In this document: in pieces, positions 29,246 through 32,395 of the stretch
Position numbering within the stretch: the stretch's first letter is position 1
Layout of the letters: each line of letters opens with the position of its first letter
NCBI GenBank assembly: GCA_020847975.1
Contig: JADLBD010000087.1
Coordinates: 1-32,395, forward strand
Direction: 5' to 3'
DNA length: 32,395 bases
Origin: Bryobacterales bacterium
GTDB lineage: Bacteria > Acidobacteriota > Terriglobia > Bryobacterales > Bryobacteraceae
Notes under the pieces: model-generated
Told to the model about the DNA's origin: nothing
Database searches by the model: none
What the model saw: only the letters and a program-made list of their open reading frames with translations
Program-made: the position numbers and the translations under genes

Positions 29246-30340
29246 TTGATAAACAAGCTCGTTTTCCAGAATCTCAAACATCGCTGGGTTCGAACCGTAC
29301 TGAGCGCCACTGCCGTGGGCGTGCAGGTGACAATGATTCTCACCCTTGTCGGCCTCAGTTTCGGAACCCTCGAGGATATGAGCCAGCGCTCGAAGGGCGC
29401 CGGCGCCGACATCCTCATCCGGCCCCCCGGTAGTTCCATCATCGGACTCAGTACAGCTCCCATTCCGGAGAAGGTATTGAGTTTCATCGAGAAGTTGCCG
29501 CATGTGGCCGTGGCCACCGGGACGGTGGTTCATCCCATAGGAGGCGCCAACAGCATTACAGGCATTGATCTGGACAGCTTTTCGCGGATGAGCGGGGGCT
29601 TCAAGTACATCAAAGGGGGGCCATTCCGGAATCCGGACGATGTCATCGTCGATGAATACTGGGCGCGGCAATATCACCTTGATGTAGGGGATGAATACAC
29701 CTTCCTCAACCGGAAGTGGCATGTATGCGGCATCGTACAGCCCGGCAAGCTGGCGCGCCTTTTCATACCGCTGAAAATCCTCCAGGATCTGTCCGCGAAT
29801 ACGGGGAAACTGACCATGATCTACGTGAAGCTGGACGATCCGGCGAATCTGCCGGAGGCGATGAAGGCCATCCGGGCGGCGCTGCCGGATTACCAGATCT
29901 ACTCGATTGCCGAGTACGTGTCCCTGATCTCCGTGGATAACATTCCCGGCCTGAAGGCCTTCATTTACGTGGTGATCGGAATCTCGATTGTCGTGGGGTT
30001 CCTGGTGGTGTTCCTCTCGATGTATACGGCGGTGTTGGAACGTACGAGGGAAATTGGCATCCTGAAGGCGCTCGGAGCGACGCCGGGCATGGTGCTGGGG
30101 ATTCTCGTGCGGGAGACGGTGATTCTTTCACTGATTGGAACGGCGGCAGGCATCCTGTTCACCTACGGCACGCGCTGGGCAATCATGCGGTATGTTCCCG
30201 GCTCATTGACGCAGATCATCGTACCGGACTGGTGGCCCATCGCCACTCTGGTTTCGCTGGCAGGCTCCTTGCTGGGAGCCTTATATCCCGGCTGGAAAGC
30301 GGCGCGGCAGGACGCCATCGAGGCATTGGCGTATGAGTGA
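29246..30340 (+). CDS. ABC transporter permease, MacB/FtsX type
   Basis: The 364-residue protein begins with a membrane helix after LINKLVFQNLKHRWVRT. A large extracytoplasmic domain (about residues 45-235, MacB-PCD type) follows. The C-terminal FtsX domain has three further helices (FIYVVIGISIVVGFLVVF; GMVLGILVRETVILSLIGTAAGILF; WPIATLVSLAGSLLGALYPGWKAARQDAIEAL). TTG 29246 is preferred because an AGGTG lies eight bases upstream and the family begins here; a TTG at 29192 would add 18 unusual residues. Four bases of the following ATPase start lie inside its last codons. It works with that ATPase as a Lol/MacB-type mechanotransmission system. No adaptor gene is present. Confidence 0.92.
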   Translation: MINKLVFQNLKHRWVRTVLSATAVGVQVTMILTLVGLSFGTLEDMSQRSKGAGADILIRPPGSSIIGLSTAPIPEKVLSFIEKLPHVAVATGTVVHPIGGANSITGIDLDSFSRMSGGFKYIKGGPFRNPDDVIVDEYWARQYHLDVGDEYTFLNRKWHVCGIVQPGKLARLFIPLKILQDLSANTGKLTMIYVKLDDPANLPEAMKAIRAALPDYQIYSIAEYVSLISVDNIPGLKAFIYVVIGISIVVGFLVVFLSMYTAVLERTREIGILKALGATPGMVLGILVRETVILSLIGTAAGILFTYGTRWAIMRYVPGSLTQIIVPDWWPIATLVSLAGSLLGALYPGWKAARQDAIEALAYE

Positions 30341-31022
30341 GCCGCAACCGCTGATCCAGGTACGGAACCTGGCAAAGATCTACCGCATGGGCGATGTGGA
30401 AGTGCACGCGCTGCGCGGTGTTGACCTGACCGTACAGCGCGGCGAGTTCATCGCCATCGTGGGGCCATCGGGGTCCGGAAAATCGACGCTGTTCTACATT
30501 CTCGGCGGGCTGGCGAGCGCCAGTTCGGGGTCGGTCATCATCGACGGCAAAGAACTTGCGCTCATGAGCGATACCGAACGAACGCGCGTCCGCCGGGACC
30601 TGGTTGGGTTCGTATTTCAGAAGTACAATCTGCTGCCTACCTTAAGCGCGCAGGACAACATCACCATGGCGCAGTTTATTGCCGGGCAGACGCACAAACC
30701 GGAGACGGCGGCGTGGTTCCGGCAGACGCTCGAATTGCTGGGTGTCGGCCACAGGTTGAATCACAAGCCGCGGTCGCTCTCCGGCGGAGAGCAGCAGCGT
30801 GTAGCTATCGCGCGAGCGATTGTCAACCATCCGGCGCTGGTGCTCGCCGACGAACCGACGGGGAATCTGGACACGGAGAACTCCGAGGTTGTTCTGAAGC
30901 TGCTCGGTGATTTGAACGCGCGGACTGGACAGACAATCCTGATGATTACCCACAATCCGGAGGCTGCGGCCTACGCGCATCGCATCGTCCACATGAGGGA
31001 CGGCCGGATCATTCATCCTTGA
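30333..31022 (+). CDS. ABC transporter ATP-binding protein, LolD/MacB-like
   Basis: The 229-residue ATPase has Walker A GPSGSGKS (44-51), the Q-loop FQKYNLLP, signature LSGGEQQR (149-156), Walker B LVLADEP with NLD, and the H-loop ITHN. The VFQKYNLLPTLSAQDN and LSGGEQQRVAIARA sequences place it in the LolD/MacB/FtsE-like subfamily. Its start ATGAGTGA overlaps the permease stop by eight bases, so it is translationally coupled. It would power the adjacent permease, acting on a lipoprotein, peptide or envelope substrate that cannot be named. Confidence 0.95.
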   Translation: MSEPQPLIQVRNLAKIYRMGDVEVHALRGVDLTVQRGEFIAIVGPSGSGKSTLFYILGGLASASSGSVIIDGKELALMSDTERTRVRRDLVGFVFQKYNLLPTLSAQDNITMAQFIAGQTHKPETAAWFRQTLELLGVGHRLNHKPRSLSGGEQQRVAIARAIVNHPALVLADEPTGNLDTENSEVVLKLLGDLNARTGQTILMITHNPEAAAYAHRIVHMRDGRIIHP

Positions 31023-31046
31023 TGGGCATCCCTGAGGGGCTAGTGC

Positions 31047-32060
31047 CTAGGATACGAGTCCGGCCAGCCGTTGAAACTCGGGATGTTCCTCGAGTCCCTT
31101 GGCCGCCAGCAGTTCACGGGCGCCTTGGGCGGCTGCTCTGGCTTCGTCGCCGCGGTGAGCGCGTTCGAGGACGACGGCGAGCCTGGCGAGGCTGACGGCG
31201 ACCCTGGGATGGTCGGCGCTCCACTCGCGGCGGTAGGTTTCGGCGGCCCGGCGCAGCATCTCCACGGAGCCTTCGTAATGCCCCGTCATCGCCTGGGCGA
31301 TGCCGAGGCGCGTCTGGAGACGGCCGAGGTCGATACTATCCGGCCGGACATGGGTGTGCTCCCAATAGTCGACCTTTTGCTGATAGACACGGGTTGCGTC
31401 CTCGAAGCGGCGCTGGCTGAAGTAGAGATCGGGGAGGCTCATGGAGAGTATTTGCGAACCATCGGGCTGCTCTCCGGTGCGCCGCAGTTCGTCGCGCAGC
31501 ACCTGGACTTCGAGTTTCACGCAGCGATCGATAACCTCTTCGGCATCGTTCCAGCGCGCTTGCTGAATGAGCACCTCTCCCAGGCGCTGGAGCGCAAAGA
31601 TCATCATGCCGATATTGCCGATCTGCTCATCGGCGGCGACGGCGCGCTCATACTGCTGCTCAGCCTCCGGATAACGTCCCTGGTCCATGCAGAGGTCTCC
31701 CCAAAGCGCGTGTCCGGCGGAGATTCCGGGATGGCCGCCGGTGAAACTGGCCCGGAGGCGGGGCAGCGCCTGGCGGAGCGTGCTTTCCGCCTCCCGCATT
31801 CTTCCCAACCGGTAGAGGGCGTGGGCAAGCTGCATGAGGCTGTGACCTTCATACATCGCCCTGGCAGGCTCTTCGAGCATCATGGCGATAGAAAGGCAAA
31901 CACGGCAGTGACGCTCCGCGTCGAGCCAATCCCGGCGGTCAAAGGCGGCTCCGGCCCGCTTTGCGGCCGCGGACCACTGGTGTTTCGGGGAACGAAAACG
32001 CAACAGCAGCAGGACGGCGACGGCGACACCGGTGATCAGCAGCCAATACACGATGTACAT
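31047..32060 (-). CDS. Membrane-anchored TPR protein
   Basis: The 337-residue product has an N-terminal membrane helix (residues about 4-20, WLLITGVAVAVLLLL) followed by tetratricopeptide-like repeats. The repeats include AFDRRDWLDAERHCRVCLSIA, LMQLAHALYRLGRMREAESTLRQALPRL, LWGDLCMDQGRYPEAEQQYERAVAADEQ, and YEGSVEMLRRAAETYRREW. The helix lacks a cleavage motif, so it is probably a type II-like anchor with the repeats on one side of the membrane. It is convergent with the ABC ATPase gene (24-base gap). An upstream tandem-repeat array begins 30 bases before its ATG. The partner is unknown. Confidence 0.85.
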   Translation of the reverse strand: MYIVYWLLITGVAVAVLLLLRFRSPKHQWSAAAKRAGAAFDRRDWLDAERHCRVCLSIAMMLEEPARAMYEGHSLMQLAHALYRLGRMREAESTLRQALPRLRASFTGGHPGISAGHALWGDLCMDQGRYPEAEQQYERAVAADEQIGNIGMMIFALQRLGEVLIQQARWNDAEEVIDRCVKLEVQVLRDELRRTGEQPDGSQILSMSLPDLYFSQRRFEDATRVYQQKVDYWEHTHVRPDSIDLGRLQTRLGIAQAMTGHYEGSVEMLRRAAETYRREWSADHPRVAVSLARLAVVLERAHRGDEARAAAQGARELLAAKGLEEHPEFQRLAGLVS

Positions 32061-32090
32061 GGAATCGGATGTTCAGGTTTGGATCTTTAG

Positions 32091-32395
32091 AAGCGCAAAG
32101 GGCACGTCCCGCGCCCCCATAGTACGAGGAACACCGCGATGATTCGCGGCGCGGGCGGGCTCCGTTTTGCGCGTGTTCCTCAAAAGCGCAAAGGGCACGT
32201 CCCGCGCCCCCATAGTACGAGGAACACCGCGATGATTCGCGGCGCGGGCGGGCTCCGTTTTGCGCGTGTTCCTCAAAGCGCAAAGGGCACGTCCCGCGCC
32301 CCCATAGTACGAGGAACACCGCGATGATTCGCGGCGCGGGCGGGCTCCGTTTTGCGCGTGTTCCTCAAAAGCGCAAAGGGCACGTCCCGCGCCCC
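32091..32395. repeat. Tandem array of a 92/93-bp hairpin-rich repeat, reaching the window edge
   Basis: Copies begin at 32093, 32186, 32278 and 32371; the last is cut off at the window end. Periods are 93, 92 and 93, the difference lying in a run of three or four A between units. Each unit carries several inverted pairs: GAGGAACAC with GTGTTCCTC, GCGCAAA with TTTGCGC, CCCGCGCC with GGCGCGGG, and a perfect small hairpin CCGCG-ATGATT-CGCGG. Pairings cross one another, so alternative folds are possible. No spacer-like variable parts are seen, so it is not CRISPR. The copies look nearly identical, implying recent or homogenised amplification. The stretch has no credible gene. Confidence 0.9.

Noticed and set aside
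31939..32319. 126-codon minus-strand frame running through the tandem repeats with 31-residue repeats
   Set aside because: It stays open because 93 is a multiple of three and the units lack stops in several frames; the translated repeat is basic and frame-dependent, with no start signal. Treated as non-coding.
32091..32395. CRISPR array
   Set aside because: The repeats are contiguous and near-identical over the whole 92/93 bases with no variable spacers, and no cas genes are present.

Overview
The window reads as a high-GC chromosomal segment from an Acidobacteriota member, most likely a Bryobacterales/Solibacter-like bacterium. The main evidence is a very large secreted beta-propeller protein ending in a TIGR03437-type C-terminal domain (a hallmark of Solibacter relatives). 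It is supported by a DUF1501 / cytochrome-DUF1549-DUF1553 gene pair, Uma2-family nuclease paralogues, many secreted TPR proteins and a Cys-containing SLH-repeat surface protein. This assignment is an inference from gene content; no ribosomal RNA is present.

Layout, left to right. (1) 77-2276: a minus-strand SLH/sialidase-like surface protein whose natural start appears to be put out of frame by a run of ten G. (2) 2375-5552: a tightly overlapped minus-strand operon hypA-hypB-hypD-hypE for [NiFe]-hydrogenase maturation, without hypC, hypF or hydrogenase structural genes in view. (3) 5534-9648: a minus-strand block of five genes: 5'-truncated class III aminotransferase, secreted TPR protein, type III polyketide synthase, FAD-dependent reductase, and 3'-truncated YceI. 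Both end genes of this block are broken, suggesting a recombined or inserted segment. (4) 9689-13058: pheT and pheS. (5) 13129-14838: tRNA-Cys(GCA), then a 1.65-kb stretch bounded by a second partial copy of that tRNA. The stretch contains gene relics, a terminator, a palindromic promoter region and a RelE/ParE-like toxin gene with an unusual partner. (6) 14865-20444: a minus-strand operon of TPR protein, TolC-like outer-membrane protein and TIGR03437 beta-propeller protein. (7) 20553-22773: a divergent pair of a degenerate alpha/beta-hydrolase-like secreted protein and a Gfo/Idh/MocA oxidoreductase. (8) 22743-28364: two Uma2 genes downstream of the DUF1501 and PSD1-type cytochrome genes. (9) 28410-32060: a secreted protein with a BamE/SmpA-like tail, a MacB/Lol-type ABC permease-ATPase pair and a membrane-anchored TPR protein. 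(10) 32091 to the window end: a tandem array of a 92/93-bp hairpin-rich repeat.

How the genes fit together: hypABDE would build and insert the Fe(CN)2CO centre and Ni for a hydrogenase encoded elsewhere. The PKS and FAD reductase are directly abutting and look like a small phenolic-metabolite cassette. The PSD1/DUF1501 pair is a translationally close secreted system known mainly from Planctomycetes and Solibacter-like bacteria. The most noteworthy items are the poly-G contingency-like tract, the doubly truncated PKS block, the tRNA-Cys-bounded mini-island, and the palindromic tandem repeat at the right edge.
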